A DNA stretch of 64,000 bases from Anisodus tanguticus. Lineage: Eukaryota; Streptophyta; Magnoliopsida; Solanales; Solanaceae. Of the stretch, positions 48,436-60,194 are shown piece by piece. Made by a program: the position numbers and the translations under genes. Location: positions 36,948,001-37,012,000 of the forward strand of contig CM067557.1 in NCBI GenBank assembly GCA_034509755.1, in the 5' to 3' direction. Numbering within the stretch: the first letter of the stretch is position 1; every line of letters begins with the position of its first letter. The notes under the pieces were generated by a model, which saw nothing but the letters and a program-made list of their open reading frames with translations, did not search any database and was not told the DNA's origin.

Positions 48436-48620
48436 TAGAATATACACCATATATTCTTGTGATATCATTAGTGATCTTGTACATCTGTAATTATGGTAGT
48501 AATATTTTGTATTAGGTAAATGTATATTGATTTCCGTAATTATAGCCTAGGACAACTATTGTATATCATGTATATAAACTATTTAAATTAGTGAAATTAG
48601 TATGGGATTATTCTCTTTCA
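48433..48620 (+). repeat. Copia-5 3' LTR
   Basis: Same length and ends as the 5' LTR. Confidence 0.92.
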
Positions 48621-48625
48621 CTTCA

Positions 48626-49562
48626 TTTATACGGTGTTGAATATTCTTAACGGTATTAAAACTTATGGGAAAAATCATGCGGGTTTAGCCAAAGCAGGCA
48701 ATCTTACACCAAGTTAAAAATATCTTTGACTATCATATACTTTAAATATTTTAAATTATAATTTGTAGTACTTTTTATATAATTTCTAAATATGTATTCC
48801 ATTACAAAAAAAATTAAAATTTTTATATCCGAATTCATACAGAAAATTAGGCAGTTAATTGTCTCGCATAAAATGGGATAGGGGGAGTAACATGATTTTG
48901 CTAATTTCTCGAAACCTTTTACCAGGTCCACTTAATTAATTAGTCTAGAAACTCAATGTCGAGCTATTGTATCCTTCTTAATGGCCACTTTCAGGGGTGT
49001 TAGAGTTACCTGTTGATAATATATTATACGACAAAGTCCACAGCCGCAACGTTGATAACCTTGTAGAATTATTCAACCAATAATTATGTCACAGCTTATG
49101 CTATTTGAAAGAGAAAAAAAAAGAGTTTTATTGGGAGGAAAAGTGCTTGTGATTGCCGTAAAAAGGATGCCAAATACTCTGTGTTCATATTAAAATTCAA
49201 GATAATTCCATGCACATAAATTGAATAGTTCTATTTTTTTCTTTGAAATAAAAGCATGGAAAAACTACCAAGATAAATCCAAAATTAATTCTTGCATATG
49301 CAACGACTTCTGTTTAGCTATTAATAGTATAGAATCAATGAGATACACGAGAAACAGTAAGAATTTATTATTGATGAGACAAAAATTAACAAGATTTTTT
49401 TGCTCTGAAGTCGTAGGAAATATTTGGTTTTAAAGCACGTTGAACAAGAGTATAGGGAGTGAGTTTTATTGGTTTGCAAGTGTAGTGGCCTAATAGGTTA
49501 GTTTCTTCGATAATTTGGAGTTGAATTATAGGCGTTATTTTTATAAATATTTTTATATCGTC
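48626..49562. other. Spacer, no gene seen
   Basis: AT-rich host DNA between Copia-5 and Copia-6. The frames at 48704-48931 and 49221-49433 show no domain. Confidence 0.5.
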
Positions 49563-49567
49563 AGTTT

Positions 49568-49755
49568 TAAAGGAATATGTTCCTTTATTTTATTGATGAA
49601 TGATTTATAATATATATAAGGTTACAAGAATATTTACTTTGATACAAACTAGGTAACTAATTAACCTAATTACAAAAGAATTATCATTCTACCTAAAATA
49701 GAAGATATACAATTAATATAATTAATGAAAGAATATTGGGAAATATTCGGTTACA
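49568..49755 (-). repeat. Copia-6 3' LTR
   Basis: 188 bp; begins TGTAACCGAATATTTCCC on the minus strand. Confidence 0.88.
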
Positions 49756-51500
49756 CCCCCGAAGTCGAAGCGGGAGGTTCTCGAACACTGAGACTGGCTC
49801 GAAAATCACAAATAATATGTGTGGAAGTCCTTTGGTGAAAATTTCAGCAATCTGATATCTGGAAGGATCATGAAGAACACAAACTTGACCACGAGCCACT
49901 TTTTCGCGAACGAAATGAATGTCCATCTAAATGTGTTTAGTGCGTTGATGTTGGACGGGATTGCCGGAAAGATATATCGCACTAATATTATCGCAGTAGA
50001 CTAGTGTTACCTTTTGAATCGGGCAGTGAAGCTCAAGTAGAAGGTTACGGATCTAACAAGACTCAGAGACGACATTGACAACACCTCTGTATTTTGCTTC
50101 TGCACTGGATCGGGATAGTATAGGTTGCCTTTTGAAGACCAAGACAATAGGTTATCTCCGAGGAAAATACAATAACCAGACGTAGAGCGTCGGGTGTCAG
50201 GACATCCACCCCAGTCAGCATCAGAATAAGCAGTGAGACCAGTGAGCGAAGACTTGTATAGATGTAATATGAAGTGAAGTGTACCTTGGACGTATCGTAT
50301 AATATGTTTGAGGGCATGCATGTGTGCTTCCGTTGGACTGTTCATGTGCAAGCAAATTTGTTGTACGACATAAGATATGTCTGGTCTCGTGAATGTGAGG
50401 TACTGCAGGGCCCCATTCAGGCTACGATAGTGAGTCAGATCTGAATATGAAGGGTCGGAATCAGCGCTGAGCTTGGAATTGGTGTCTATAGGCGTGTGGG
50501 ATGGTTTGCAAGATGTCATGCCTTCACGGTCAAGGATCTCTTCGGCGTACTTATTCTGACATAGAAATAGGCCGCCAGATTGTCGAGTGACAGAGATGCC
50601 CAAGAAATAACTCAGAGGGCCCAGATCTTTCATAGCAAACTTAGAGGAAATAAGAGACATTATAGACCGGTGGAGGTCATCAGATGATGTGGTGAGGATG
50701 ATGTCATCAACATATAATAATAGGTAAACTATGTATGTACCTTTGGTGTAGATAAACATGGAATGATCGGATCTGCTGTGTGAAAAACCGATAGAGGAAA
50801 CATAATCGGCGAACCGCTGGTACCATGCTCGAGGAGCCTGTTTTAGTCCATATAGAAATTTCCGCAACAAACGCACATAATCTGGATGAATAGGATCCCT
50901 GAAACCCATAGGTTGATGCATATATACCGTTTCATGAAGATCCCCATGTAAGAAGGCATTCTTGACATCAAGCTGATGAATGGTCCAAGACTTGGATATG
51001 GCAATGCTGAGGATGGTCCGGATGGTTGCAGCCTTTACGACCGGGCTGAATGTTTCATCACAGTACACTCCCACCTATTGAGACCTACCATCACCTACAA
51101 GACGAGCATTGTACCTCTCAAAAGAACCATCATATTTCTTTTTATGTCTAAAAATCCACATAGAATGAAAAATATTACCATCAGGTGGACGGGGTACTAG
51201 GTCCCACGTCTTATTATCAATAAGAGCATTATATTCGTCAATCATTGTGGCTTTCCAATTAGGGTCGGACAAGGCATCCTTCGGGTTACGAAGGACAGGG
51301 GAAGGGACAACTGAAATGGAAAGGTTAAATAGCCATTTAGGTTTATAAATTTCATGCATAGCACGGGTTTCCATGGTTCGAGAGTGTGTCTCGGGACGCG
51401 GGATGAGGGTTTGTCGTGGGATTGTCGAGAAGATGAGGAAGGGCGGGAGAATGACTGGAAAAACTAGGGTTTCATCTGGGGGAAAGAGGGGGGCGGCCAA
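49756..51500 (-). pseudogene. Copia-6 RT and RNase H, nearly intact
   Basis: Frame 51500-51075 carries EIYKPKWLFNLS, DPNWKATMIDEYNALIDNKT and ARLVGDGRSQ, then a TAG in place of a sense codon. The frame continues in register as 51074-50007 (355 residues) with FSPVVKAATIRTILSIAI, HQLDVKNAFLHGDLHETVYM, YGLKQAPRAWYQRF, LYVDDIILTTSSD, FAMKDLGPLSYFLGISVTRQ and the RNase H start SDADWGGCPDTRRSTSGY. A shift near 50110 spoils SRSSAEAEY; the end, HFVREKVARGQV to FTKGLP, is at 49926-49820. Confidence 0.87.
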
Positions 51501-51620
51501 GAGAGGTTGGCGGCTAGGGTTCCGGCGTGGGTTAGGTGCCGACGTGAAAAAAAAATGTGGCGGCCAAGAGGGTGTATCAGCGGCTAGGGTTGGGTTTGTA
51601 GTTTTAGGCTACTGATACCA

Positions 51621-51797
51621 TAAAAGAATTTGTTCCTTCATTTTATTGATGAATGATTTACAATATATATAAGGTTACAAGAATATTTACTTTGATACAA
51701 ACTAGGTAACTAATTAACCTAATTACAAAAGGATTATAATTCTACCTAAAATAGGAGATATACAATTAATGAAAGAACATTGAGAAATATTCTATTA
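51621..51797 (-). repeat. Copia-6 5' LTR
   Basis: 177 bp; the end next to the target duplication (TATTAA) has diverged from GGTTACA in the 3' LTR. Confidence 0.85.
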
Positions 51798-51802
51798 AGT
51801 TT

Positions 51803-52479
51803 ATGAAGCTTAAATTAAAGAATAGGATGATAATAACTTTTTAAATTTATTTTGCGAATCTTTGATAAATTGGAAAACACGTTTTTTGTAAGAAAAGTTT
51901 AAAAACATTTTTTCTGAGAACATTACTAGAAACAGAGGTTTTCTCATCGCCATTCAGTGAGAAATTTGTGGTATAAAATATGATTTTCTCACCTCATTCT
52001 CCCGAACCAGCTCACGGAAAAAACGTATGGTGAGAAATAAGTTCTCATTGAAACGCTGGTAAACTTCCTAATTTTTTCATTTGAAAATACTAGTATTTAT
52101 ATTTTTTCTATTGACATTCAGTGGGAAATAGCTACAGTACATTTTTCAATAAAAATTAGAGAATTTTTTATAGTGAAAGTTTAAAGAATTTTAAGTTTAG
52201 AATTAGCTAACTATATTGTCCTATATGGACTACATTTGGTTTTTAACTTGTTCCAAGCTACAAACACCGCAGATTTTAAATATTTATATATAATATAAAG
52301 TTCGGAATAGACAATTCTATGTGGCACCTCTCTATGGCCATCATTTCTATTTATCTTTTTTCTCCTTTTTAAATTTTCTATATCATTTTTTATTATTTTA
52401 TTTTAATTTAAAATGTCGTCTCCATAACTCACCGTAACGACTCAAAAAGTCATTTTGCTTGCTTTGCCTAGAAACTCCT
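51803..52479. other. Spacer, no gene seen
   Basis: AT-rich. CATTCAGTGAGAAAT and CATTCAGTGGGAAAT at 51953 and 52128 hint at an old repeat. No gene. Confidence 0.45.
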
Positions 52480-52665
52480 AAATTACCCTTTTACAAGTCG
52501 TTATTAGCTTGCTTATGACTTGCGGGGATGGGTGGCACGGTTCACAAAGTGATCGGGTAGGTTTCGGACCCACTTTGTTAATTTTTAGAAAATTCAACTT
52601 AAGAGATTAGAAGAGTTTGACCCACAGTTGACTTTTGGGTAAACGTGCTCCATTCGCAATTTCAA
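52480..52665 (+). repeat. Ty3/gypsy LTR-like fragment left of the pararetrovirus
   Basis: Phrases such as GACTTGCGGGGATGGGTGGC, CAAAGTGATCGGGTAGGTTT, and TTGACTTTTGGGTAAACG read like LTRs of Del/Tekay chromoviruses in Solanaceae (recognition from memory). It appears to continue at 61751. Confidence 0.5.
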
Positions 52666-52909
52666 ACCATTTCGTGGGGGATCTTTTCATCATCTAATAA
52701 CCCTGAAGAGGGTAGGAATCTAGATGGTATACTAACAAAGTTATATCCAAATTTATCAAATAATAAGCATGTAGTATGGAAGCAATTATTATTAATTCAA
52801 AAGTCATTTTTTAAATAAAAGTCTATAACCTTCTACCAATATTAACATCATAACTACAGAGATTATACTTATCAAGATCATAATTAGAAATACATAGTCT
52901 GAAAACATA
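52666..52909 (-). repeat. Terminal direct repeat, 3' copy (pararetrovirus)
   Basis: Matches 61506-61750, by eye over 90% identical (GAAGAGGGTAGGAATCTAGA, ATAATAAGCATGTAGTATGG shared). On the viral strand it is the last part of the leader before the primer site, and the insert ends exactly where the primer site would begin. Confidence 0.88.
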
Positions 52910-53240
52910 CCTCTTAGCAGAATTTTTAGATCACCGGAGATACTCAACCCACCCTGGCTCTGCCTCACTTTTTCTTCACTCTGAACATCAACGGGATAAT
53001 TGGCCTAGGTGTTGGGAGTTACTCAACAGACTCTTTCTTAAATTCTTTAAGAGATGTAGTTTTATGGACTAGTATGGTTCTAAGTATAAGCTTTCAAAGT
53101 AAACTTTCTCTGGTATTATGATATTGTTATTGATATGAGTTATAGACTAAGAGGGGATTTAGCTAGACATGAGAGAGAATATTCAAAAGATTGAAGTTGT
53201 TGTTTTTCAAAAGTTGATTAAGAGGTTACATTAAGACTCT

Positions 53241-53247
53241 TTATATA
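53241..53247 (-). promoter_or_regulatory. TATA box of the pararetroviral transcript promoter
   Basis: The minus strand reads CTATATAAAGAGTC. It lies downstream of the last viral ORF, where the 35S-type promoter sits in caulimovirids; a start about 30 nt later (near 53215) would give a leader of ~550 nt to the end of the insert. Confidence 0.6.
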
Positions 53248-53277
53248 GATAACTTCGGCTGCTTTCATTATTGCTAT

Positions 53278-53370
53278 GCTGCAAAAGTCTAAAAGCAAAT
53301 AGTAGTTTGCTACAAAAGTCTAAAAGCAAATAATAATTTGCTACAAAAGTCTAAAAGTAAATAGTAATTT
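53278..53370 (-). repeat. Three 31-bp tandem repeats upstream of the viral TATA box
   Basis: Units 53278-53308, 53309-53339 and 53340-53370 share GCTACAAAAGTCTAAAAG and differ at a few positions. They begin 31 bp upstream of the TATA box on the viral strand, the place of an enhancer. Confidence 0.8.
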
Positions 53371-53801
53371 GTCTCCTCTGATTGCAGTTTTTTCTTCAAC
53401 GTTGTCAGCTATTCCAACGGCTTTTTCAATTGTTGAGGCCGGTAGATTTCTTCCACAAATGTCTTTGCAAGTTGTCTTTAATTTTTTGTTGTCTTCATTT
53501 CTATTTTTTTTCTTGATACTCCTATAGAATAGGAACGATATCACATTTGAGTAGTATGATGTTTTATGATGGTAATATATGTGCTTGCTATAGTTAGACT
53601 ACATTGGGTCGTTTCATGCGAAAGGATTAGAGGATCCTTCTTTTTTCACAGTAGTATGAGTAATATTGGTATCATTTCTTGTGTTGATAACATGCTTTTT
53701 TCTCTGTCCTGTTAGAAGCTTGTATTGCTCCATAGTTGCATTGGAATACTGTGTTGCATGTTCATGATCCTGTCATGCATGTTTGTAAGTTGTATAGTAT
53801 C

Positions 53802-54702
53802 CTAGGATAGTATATCATTGTTGTAGTACAGGGTAATGATTTCTTCAACTCCTCCACCTTTGGTTGCTCCAATGATGCAGGCTTTTCTAGCTTTTAACAT
53901 GTCTTTTATTTTTGATTTCAGGTTCATCGGTCCAATGGCTCTTTTGACACTTAGCCATTTTTTAAATTGTTCTAGTTTACATGGTATCTTCATTTTTAGG
54001 TCTTCATCATCTCCACTAATGTTGCTATTTTTTCCAATTTTAAACAATTGGCATATTACAATAGGTTTTCCAGTTAAATCTGTTGAAGCATCAAATAGTT
54101 GTATACCATAGATACCTTTTCCAAAAGATTCCATCATTGCTTTAATAGAATCTACTATAACAGTAGGTAGTTTAGCTATATTGTAAAAAGTCTCATCTAC
54201 TATTATTTTATCTATAAAATCATAAGTAAATAATTTTGAAACTATATCAGGGTTAGATTTTTCACCACAAAAAAAATCTTGGATATTTGCTAAGTTTTGC
54301 ACTTCGTAAAATATGTGGGTTAGATTTGTAGTCATAAAATTTATTTATTTGTTCGTAGGCTGCAATATATTCAGGTGCAAATTTCAGTTTATCACACATT
54401 GATACTAATGTTGGCATTTGAGAAAATGAGGTTGTTATGGAGGATGGTAAAGTGGATGGCATGGTTGCAAGCTTGGATGTAATTTTTTTTGATTTTTCTA
54501 TAGTAGATAGAGAGGATTTTAAGGCTTGTAGGGTTTTGAAGTATCGAAAAGCTTCTGTCAGCTGGTCTATCAGATGTAGATTTTCTTGTGATTTGGTTGT
54601 AATGATTTCATGGTTCTGTTTGATAATTTTTGTAACATTGATAATATATTCTTCAAACTTGTCACTGCTGGTTGACATTGTTGTACCTGCTAAGAAAATC
54701 AT
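53802..54702 (-). pseudogene. Transactivator/viroplasmin-like ORF, frameshifted
   Basis: Two overlapping frames, 54702-54262 (146 residues) and 54335-53802 (177 residues), suggest a single ORF of about 300 residues broken by one frameshift. The position after the polymerase and before the promoter is that of the transactivator/inclusion-body protein, which in caulimovirids allows re-initiation on the polycistronic RNA and forms the replication bodies. The second part contains FFCGEKSNPDIVSKLF and a Gly-rich GATKGGGVEE near the end. Homology is inferred mainly from position. Confidence 0.65.
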
Positions 54703-54709
54703 CTAGAAT

Positions 54710-56570
54710 ATTCTTAGTTCCAGATATATTTTTTTACAGTAAAATTGTAACAATAAAAGAATGATAGTAACTTTCTTCTTTTGTTTAGTTCTGGTAAATG
54801 GTCTATTTTATATGTAATGAAAGCTCTCACTTGCGTATTATCAGTTCTAACCACAAATTTCACTGGTAATAAGTGATAATGATATCTCTTTATTCCCAAT
54901 TTTACTGTTAATAGTTCTTTTTCATTAATATGATAATTTTTCTCGTTTGACTTTCATGTTCCACCTCCATATCCACAAATTAATGGTTTTTCTTTATCTA
55001 TATCATCTTTATCATAAGCTATGAGGACTGCTCCTCATCTCACATCACTAGCATCAGTAAAAAGTTCTAATTGATCTAGTTCAGTTGGTATTCTATGTTT
55101 TGGCAAAGCTTTTACCTTTTCCTTGATTTCGTTTATGGCTTTAGTATGTTCTTCCTTCCATTCAAATGTTATATTTTTCTTAGTTAATTCTTGTAATGGT
55201 TTTCTTAAGAGTGATAAATCTTTTATATGGTCTTAAGCATAGTTTACTACTCCTAGAAATTGTTGTACTTCTTTTTTACTCTCTAATCTATCTTTAAATT
55301 TTTTTATTTTTGTTGCAATGTGTTCTTGCAATTGTAATCCTTCATTATCTATTATGTATCCCAAATATTCTATATTATTTTTAAAGATTTCAAATTTCTT
55401 TTCAGATAATAATATTTCATATTGTTTTTTACAGTCTTTATAAATTCTTCTAGATGTTTTATATGGTCTTCCAGATTATCACTATATACTAATATGTCAT
55501 CAACATATACTATACAAAATTCTATTAATTTTCTGAACACTTGGTCAATTCTTCTTTGAAATATTTGTGGTGCATTTTTTAACCCAAAGGGTAGTACATT
55601 CCATTCGTAGTGTCCTTGAGGGGCACTAAAGTCTGTTAAAGATTTTGATTCGTTTGTTAATTTTGTTTGCCAAAATCTACTTTTACAATCAAATTTACTA
55701 AACCATTTTTTATTTCCTAATCTATTAATAAGGTTTCTTTTATATGGTAAAAAATATCCATCAAATATTATCTTTTTATTTAGTTCTTTATAATCAATTA
55801 CCATTATAGCCTTTCCTCTTTTTTGTGCACTATGTTTTCTAACTAAAAAGGTTGGGCTACTATTTGTCTTTTACTCTCTTGTATCATTTTTAATTCTACC
55901 AATTTTTTTATCTGGGTTTCAAACTCTTTTTGATCTGTTGGGCTATATCTAATAGGTTTAGTCCTAACTATATCATTAGGATTTATTAACTTGATTTCAG
56001 CATATATCTTTTCTTTTTTCCATAGTTGTATTGGATTTTCTCCAAAATTCATTCTCAATATATTGGTGTATTTTTCCTTTAATAGTTGTAGGTTGTTATT
56101 CCTATTAGATCTTATGTTACATGGTCTTAATGTGTGTATTGGTAGTATCCTTTTTAATATTATCCATTTATTACATGGCGTTTGTAGGCTAAAAGTACTA
56201 TTATTTATAACTTGTGTTTTAAAGTAGTCTAAGAAATTATTTCCTAATAATACTTGTTGCTTCATGTCATCTAATTGATATATTATTGGTAGTCGAAATA
56301 TTATTTTACCTAATATAATTCTCATATTTTCTGCTATTATATTTAACTCTTTTACCTATTCATTAAATCCTGATGCTCTTGTCCTATGTGTTTTAGACCT
56401 TTTCCATTTGTGTGGTTGTAATACTTCTTTCTTTGCTAGGCATAAGTCTGTTCCCAGGTCATAAAGATTTTTTTGTTTTATCATTTTATTAGGCTTATAT
56501 TCTATATGAGCTTCTATAAATTGCTACCATTTAATTAGGTATTACTATTTTGTTCCATATCTATTTCGCT
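54710..56570 (-). pseudogene. Viral polymerase: aspartic protease, RT and RNase H, broken
   Basis: The protease start is near 56480, where the usual Asp-Thr-Gly appears as Asp-Leu-Gly (DLGTDLCLAKK). Its end, VLLGNNFLDYF, is near 56255. The frame 56325-55843 leads into RT; the main RT frame is 55804-55370 with KWFSKFDCKSRFWQ, FGLKNAPQIFQRRID and the catalytic YVDDILVYSD (about 55481-55513). Stops separate the connection and RNase H parts, whose last frame (54899-54714) keeps VRTDNTQVRAF. At least four lesions. The protein would cleave the viral polyproteins and copy the pregenomic RNA; no integrase domain follows. Confidence 0.85.
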
Positions 56571-56821
56571 TAATCTTCGTTGAATATTTTCATCTTGTTC
56601 TATTTCTCTTACTTCTTGTTCAATTTTTTGCCATCTTATTTCACTTAATCTCTGTCTTATTTTATTAAGGTTCTTAGTAAGCCCTTTGTATCTATCATGA
56701 TAGTATTTATTTCCTATTTCACTAGTAGTTGTAATAAGTTTATGGCGAACATACCTCTCATATTGTTTTCAGTAATCTCTTTCTTCTAATAAATTTTTTT
56801 TCTTCTTGTAATTCCATTTAT

Positions 56822-58892
56822 TCAGAACTACTTTCACTATTTGAGTATTGGTTAATAAAGTTAATATTTTCTAGTTCTGTTTCACTTTCTTCATCGGTCT
56901 GACTGACATAAAAGTCTTCATATTCATACCATTTATCATTATCTTCCTTTATCTATTGTAGAGTCATTATAAATTGTGTTGTATTTATATATTTTACACC
57001 TTTTTTCTTTAGCTTAGGACATTTATTAGCATAATGTCCTTTTTCATTACAATTCCAACATTTACATTCTTTAAGTTTTTCCTCTTCTAATGGTTTTATA
57101 TACTTTCTTTTCCTAAATTTTCTCTTATATTTAATTTTTTTCTGGTTTTAGGGGTATTTATATATTTTTTAAACATCTTTTTCCTATAAGGTTTGTAATA
57201 AGGTTTGTGCTGTTGTTTGTTGTAATTATTATAATTTTTATATCTCTGTCATTGATATCTCTTATTTTTATGACCTTTTTTATATTTCCTTTCTTTTCTT
57301 TTTTTCATCACATCCAAATACTAGTCTTCTTTCCATAAATCCACATATTTCTCTTAATCCTAGTTTCTTATCTTTTTAAATTTTTTGTTGCATTCTATAT
57401 TTTTCACATTTTCGCATTAAGTATGCTCTTAGTACTCTTATTCTTTCTCCTAATGTGTTTTCTTTTGGTTCTAGTTGGGTATATTCTTTTGATATTTCAG
57501 TATTATACGGTGTTGATAAGTGATCATAATAAAGTTATTGATATATTAAACCTTCTTGTGGTAAAAATTTTGCTTCATAAAAGAATTTACTAAAACTTAT
57601 TGTGTATTCTGGTAATTTATTAATCTTACAACATTTCATGTTATTTAGATTCATTATAATTTCAGTTTTTCTTTCTGCAAATACGTTTTCTCGTGCTACT
57701 AACCATTTTTCTCCTAAAAATTCTCTTTTTAGTACAATACCAAATATCATTAGCATAGATTTCCAATCTCTTGCATGACTAAATACTTCTCCTCTTAATT
57801 GGCATGCTATAGATTCCATCCAATATGCTACTTTTCCAATTAATGTTTTAGATATTAAGTCATAAATGTAATCTAGGTTGTCAGTATGTGTAGAGTTTAT
57901 TAATGCTATATACATTCCAAGATTCCAATCGTTTATTCTTCTTCCTATTTCTTGTTCATCATAAACATTGTCTAAATCTAGAAAATATCCATTAAAGTTT
58001 ACACATTGTAACATTGATACTACAAATTCTTTAAATTCAGTTTGTTGTCCTACTGGTATGTGTTCTGGTAATCTAGTACGCTTTCTTGTTATTATTTCTA
58101 AATTAGGGTCTATTAGTTCTTCTTCAGGATAATCATTAGTATCTTCATTTATTATATCATCTATTTCTACTTTTGTTTCTATAGGTCTATTAAATTCATC
58201 TTCTACATCACTTTCAGGTTCTTCTTCTATGACTGCATTTACACTTTTCATTTTTTGCAAAGCTTCTATTATTTGGTTGTTTTCTTTTACTATCTCTGAG
58301 TTTTCTTCTTCCTCTACTTCTTCTATGAATTCTACTAATTGATTAATTAATTCAATAGTACTATCTTTGTCTGTATCACTTTCAGTTTTTTCACTACTAG
58401 TTGTACTTTCATCACTTGTTTTAATAATTTTTCTTATCTTATTTTTCCCTTTAACCTTGTCATCTGTCCCCTAAGGATATATAATTCTTCTTTTAATTCT
58501 TCAAGTTCTTGTTTTACTTCATTCAATTCTTCTCTTGTTTGTTTTAGTTCTACCTTAGTTTCCTTTAGTATTTTCTTTGTATCCTTAAACTTATGTTTAT
58601 ATTTTTAATATTTACTTAACCATTCTTCATTATTATGTGATCTTAATTTTGTATTTTCTGTCTTTAATTCTCATATTTGTTGTTCTTGTTTATCTAATTT
58701 TAGGTATAAGTATTCAGTGGTTTTTTCTGTGTCATTTAAGTAGATGTTTTCACCTTTTGAATTGTTATTATTTTTTGGTGTAGTTTTAAGGTCTTTTTTC
58801 TTTATAGGATGATATTTGTATCTTTCTTTCTCTATTATATCTTTTCCATGGTTTTTAAGAAATGTAATTACGTTATGTTCTTGATTTTCCAT
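56822..58892 (-). pseudogene. Viral coat protein with zinc knuckle, broken
   Basis: Starts at 58892 in a TAATG overlap with the stop of the preceding ORF, which fits coupled or polycistronic translation. The N-terminal third is a highly charged coiled coil. The clean central frame is 58260-57535 (241 residues, with acidic stretch and the conserved capsid region around YFLDLDNVYDEQEIG). A Lys/Arg/Tyr-rich basic region follows, and the CCHC knuckle CWNCNEKGHYANKC lies near 57019-57062. An acidic Ser/Glu-rich end finishes near 56822. Stops interrupt the frame at about 58671, 58605, 57535, 57375 and 57250. Confidence 0.82.
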
Positions 58893-59299
58893 TAAAATTG
58901 TCCCTTTTTATTTAATATTGCTAGACTATCTAATGTTTTTTCTACTAGTTTTGATAATTTAGGTTTTATTTCACTTATATCTACCATTATATGTTCCTTA
59001 CTTCTTCTCCAAGCATTTATTGGTACTAATTCTGATTGTTTAGTTGTAGTGTTAACCACTTTTTCTATTTGACTTGTACTAGGTTCATTTCCTTCTATTA
59101 CTTCCTTACCTTTATTTATATCTGCTACTAATATGTTAAGTTTTTCTAATATTATTTTAAATGTTGGTACCTCAGATACATTCCATAATCTTGTCAATTG
59201 TTCTTTTATCATTTTTTGCATTTGTGTCTGATTTTCTTTTATTTCATCCATTATTACTAGGGTGTTTTTTATTTGTTCTTTTACTATTACTCTTTTCAT
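58892..59299 (-). CDS. Virion-associated-protein-like viral ORF
   Basis: Open frame of 135 residues with an N-terminal coiled coil (MDEIKENQTQMQKMIKEQL) and a basic, Lys-rich C-terminus, like the virion-associated protein of caulimoviruses, which trimerises and binds the capsid and DNA. Its size and place just before the coat protein agree. It has no stop, so it is one of few intact viral frames, but the expression context is lost. Confidence 0.6.
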   Translation of the reverse strand: MKRVIVKEQIKNTLVIMDEIKENQTQMQKMIKEQLTRLWNVSEVPTFKIILEKLNILVADINKGKEVIEGNEPSTSQIEKVVNTTTKQSELVPINAWRRSKEHIMVDISEIKPKLSKLVEKTLDSLAILNKKGQF

Positions 59300-59344
59300 T
59301 TTTCATCGATTTTTTCGTTAGGGTTACTCAGGATTATTTATTCG

Positions 59345-59548
59345 CTACTTCCATCCGTTTCTCATATCTATCCATATTTTATCAAATTTATCACATTGTG
59401 GTTCCAGTTGTTTTATATTATTTTCTAATTTCATCTCCTTTGCACTGTATTCTAGGTATTTAAGCTGAGAAAATATTTCTTCTAATAAAGCTATTTTTAT
59501 TGCTTTTAATTTTTGTTTCTTCTTTACTATTTTTCTCTGTATGTTCAT
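59345..59548 (-). CDS. Small viral ORF, basic and helical
   Basis: 67 residues, starts MNIQRKIVKKKQKLKAIKIA and is predicted to be largely helical. It lies between the movement-protein region and the virion-associated ORF, where caulimoviruses carry the aphid transmission gene; I see no sequence support for that function. Confidence 0.45.
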   Translation of the reverse strand: MNIQRKIVKKKQKLKAIKIALLEEIFSQLKYLEYSAKEMKLENNIKQLEPQCDKFDKIWIDMRNGWK

Positions 59549-59564
59549 ATTTTATTTATAAATT

Positions 59565-60072
59565 TACTTTTTCCTTGGTCATTTATTTCAATTCCTTCGT
59601 TACTAATTTTATAATCTATCATGGTTAAAAAGTCACTTCCTAATAACAATTCATTAAAACTATCATATTATATTACTCCGATATTTATTTTATATTCTAG
59701 ATCTTGGATTTTGAATTTTAAATTAATACTTTTGGTAATTACTATTTCTCTTTCATTTTCAAGATAATTATAAGTTTGTGGTTCTATTAAATTACAATCA
59801 TTTTCATTAATTTTACTTATATGTATAAAACTCTTAATAGCTCCTGTATTTATTTCAGTTATACAATCGGTTGTTATTATACCATTAAATATTATTACTT
59901 TAATCCTTAATCTATTACTGAGTATATTTATTAAATCTAATATTCTAGGTTGTATGAGTCTTAAGCTAGCTTGTCTTGATATCATTGGTTCTTTGGTAAT
60001 ACTTAGATTAGATCCTTCTATTTTTGGTATTAATCTTTTTGATGGTGCTAGGGTTCTTGTACTAAAATTCAT
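59565..60072 (-). pseudogene. Movement-protein C-terminal section with retropepsin-like fold
   Basis: Frame 60072-59668 and its continuation past a TAA at 59668. It has a TEINTGAIKSFIHI segment that resembles the Asp-Thr-Gly-Ala loop of retroviral-type proteases with Asn for the catalytic Asp, and after the stop an ELLLGSDFLTMIDY segment like the LLGNDFL end of such domains. It is separate from the true protease in the polymerase ORF. Confidence 0.5.
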
Positions 60073-60194
60073 ATATATATATCTTCTGGTATGGTTATCT
60101 TGGAATTTTCTTTATGTTCTATTTGTTCTAATATTTCTTGGTACATTTTTGGTACTAAAATGTTCATTTCATGTTGTTTCTTTACATGATGATT

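Larger units (their letters stand above)
43935..48620 (+). mobile_element. Copia-5: complete but decayed Ty1/copia element
   Basis: LTRs of 188 bp each flank gag to RNase H. Target duplication CTTCA is exact at 43930-43934 and 48621-48625. Primer site TGTTATCAGCAG (two changes from TGGTATCAGAG-type), polypurine tract ACTGCGGGGATG. LTR type TGATAGAATATA, shared with Copia-1, so the two are close relatives. I count about a dozen differences between the LTRs by eye. Confidence 0.93.
49568..51797 (-). mobile_element. Copia-6: internal-deletion Ty1/copia derivative
   Basis: LTRs at 51621-51797 (5') and 49568-49755 (3') flank only 1.87 kb holding leader, RT and RNase H. gag, protease and integrase are missing. 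The target duplication AGTTT is exact at 49563-49567 and 51798-51802, so the element moved or was formed as a unit. The primer site complement ACTGATACCA abuts the 5' LTR at 51620 and a G-rich polypurine tract (CTTCGGGGG) the 3' LTR. Confidence 0.92.

Noticed and set aside
59161..59463. 100-codon plus-strand hydrophobic frame
   Set aside because: Antisense shadow of AT-rich viral ORFs; Phe/Leu-rich by base composition only.
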